From the NCBI RefSeq assembly GCF_000003815.2, contig NC_049988.1:21481409-21545408 (forward strand): 64,000 nt of DNA, read 5' to 3'. Both the position numbers and the translations under genes were made by a program. This document shows positions 63,721-64,000 of this stretch, piece after piece; position 1 is the stretch's first letter; the number at the start of each line of letters is the position of its first letter. The notes below the pieces were generated by a model, which saw only the letters and a program-made list of their open reading frames with translations, did no database searches and had not been told where the DNA came from. This stretch comes from Branchiostoma floridae (taxonomy: Eukaryota > Chordata > Leptocardii > Amphioxiformes > Branchiostomatidae).

Positions 63721-64000
63721 TGGAAGTGGATTAAGTAGAATTTCCAGGCCAGAAACTGCCAGGAATTTAATGAGGAAACAGCAAGGCCTTGAGAGTTGTT
63801 GTATTTTGATCAAGCAATCCTGTAACTTAAGTCTGGAACTTTTGAATTATTATAATTTCAAAGTACTGTATTCTGTGTGCAACATACAGATTCTAAACAT
63901 GGGAAATGAGGAGTTCATGAACTAAGGGATTATTTATTTAATGGGCTTAAAGTAGTACATTGTATTAAATTTTATTGGAGTGTGATACTTTACATCATAC

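Noticed and set aside
57746-64000. Final TRRAP exon (FATC end)
   Set aside because: Searched by eye for an exon ending in a WHPWL-like sequence and found none. It is probably beyond the window.

Overview
This is animal genomic DNA. It has long non-coding stretches, short spliced exons with GT/AG junctions, polypyrimidine tracts and abundant transposable-element debris. The best fit is an invertebrate deuterostome, most likely a cephalochordate (amphioxus, Branchiostoma). I infer that from a TRRAP gene close in sequence to the vertebrate protein, intronless LRR-Ig-FN3 type surface-protein genes, and a non-coding landscape made almost entirely of unrelated tandem arrays. The species call is not proven here.

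Three genes are supported. (1) 990-3542, minus strand: an intact intronless 850-residue LRR-Ig-FN3 transmembrane protein of the LRFN/SALM-LRIT-LRRN kind, with a C-terminal PDZ-ligand-like Thr-Arg-Leu. (2) 29560-30258, minus strand: a small protein with a signal peptide, one FN3 domain and one transmembrane segment. Its FN3 cysteine pattern resembles that of gene 1. (3) 34316-57213, plus strand: ten consecutive exons (427 codons) of the C-terminal FRB/pseudokinase region of TRRAP, the scaffold subunit of SAGA and TIP60 histone acetyltransferase complexes. The last, FATC-coding part is not visible before the window ends. None of the roughly 3,300 upstream residues can be found in the 34 kb before the first exon.

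Region by region: 1-3.6 kb is gene 1. From 3.6 to 29.5 kb there is a run of separate tandem arrays (periods from about 33 to about 240 bp), separated by CpG-richer unique islands and broken by inserted elements. 29.5-31 kb is gene 2 and its CpG-rich 5' region with a TATA box. 34-57.7 kb is TRRAP, with introns carrying hAT-like and TA-target MITEs, non-LTR fragments and microsatellites. 57.7-64 kb is non-coding, again array-rich.

The most striking signal is in TRRAP. At seven of its splice junctions the sequence around the junction is tandemly reiterated, and in five cases the copies include exon sequence. This gives rows of decoy acceptors in front of exons A, B, F, H and I, a repeated pyrimidine tract before exon E, and a row of decoy donors after exon J. 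My unverified recollection is that exon/intron-spanning minisatellites called 'mirages' were described in amphioxus Adh. Their recurrence at so many junctions of one gene, some with in-frame or open-frame consequences, deserves attention. Other notable items are four hAT-like elements, three of them with clean 8-bp target duplications; three roughly 1.08-kb elements at TA targets; an insertion whose empty site survives in a neighbouring array copy; and four dispersed hairpins with a hammerhead-ribozyme-like core.
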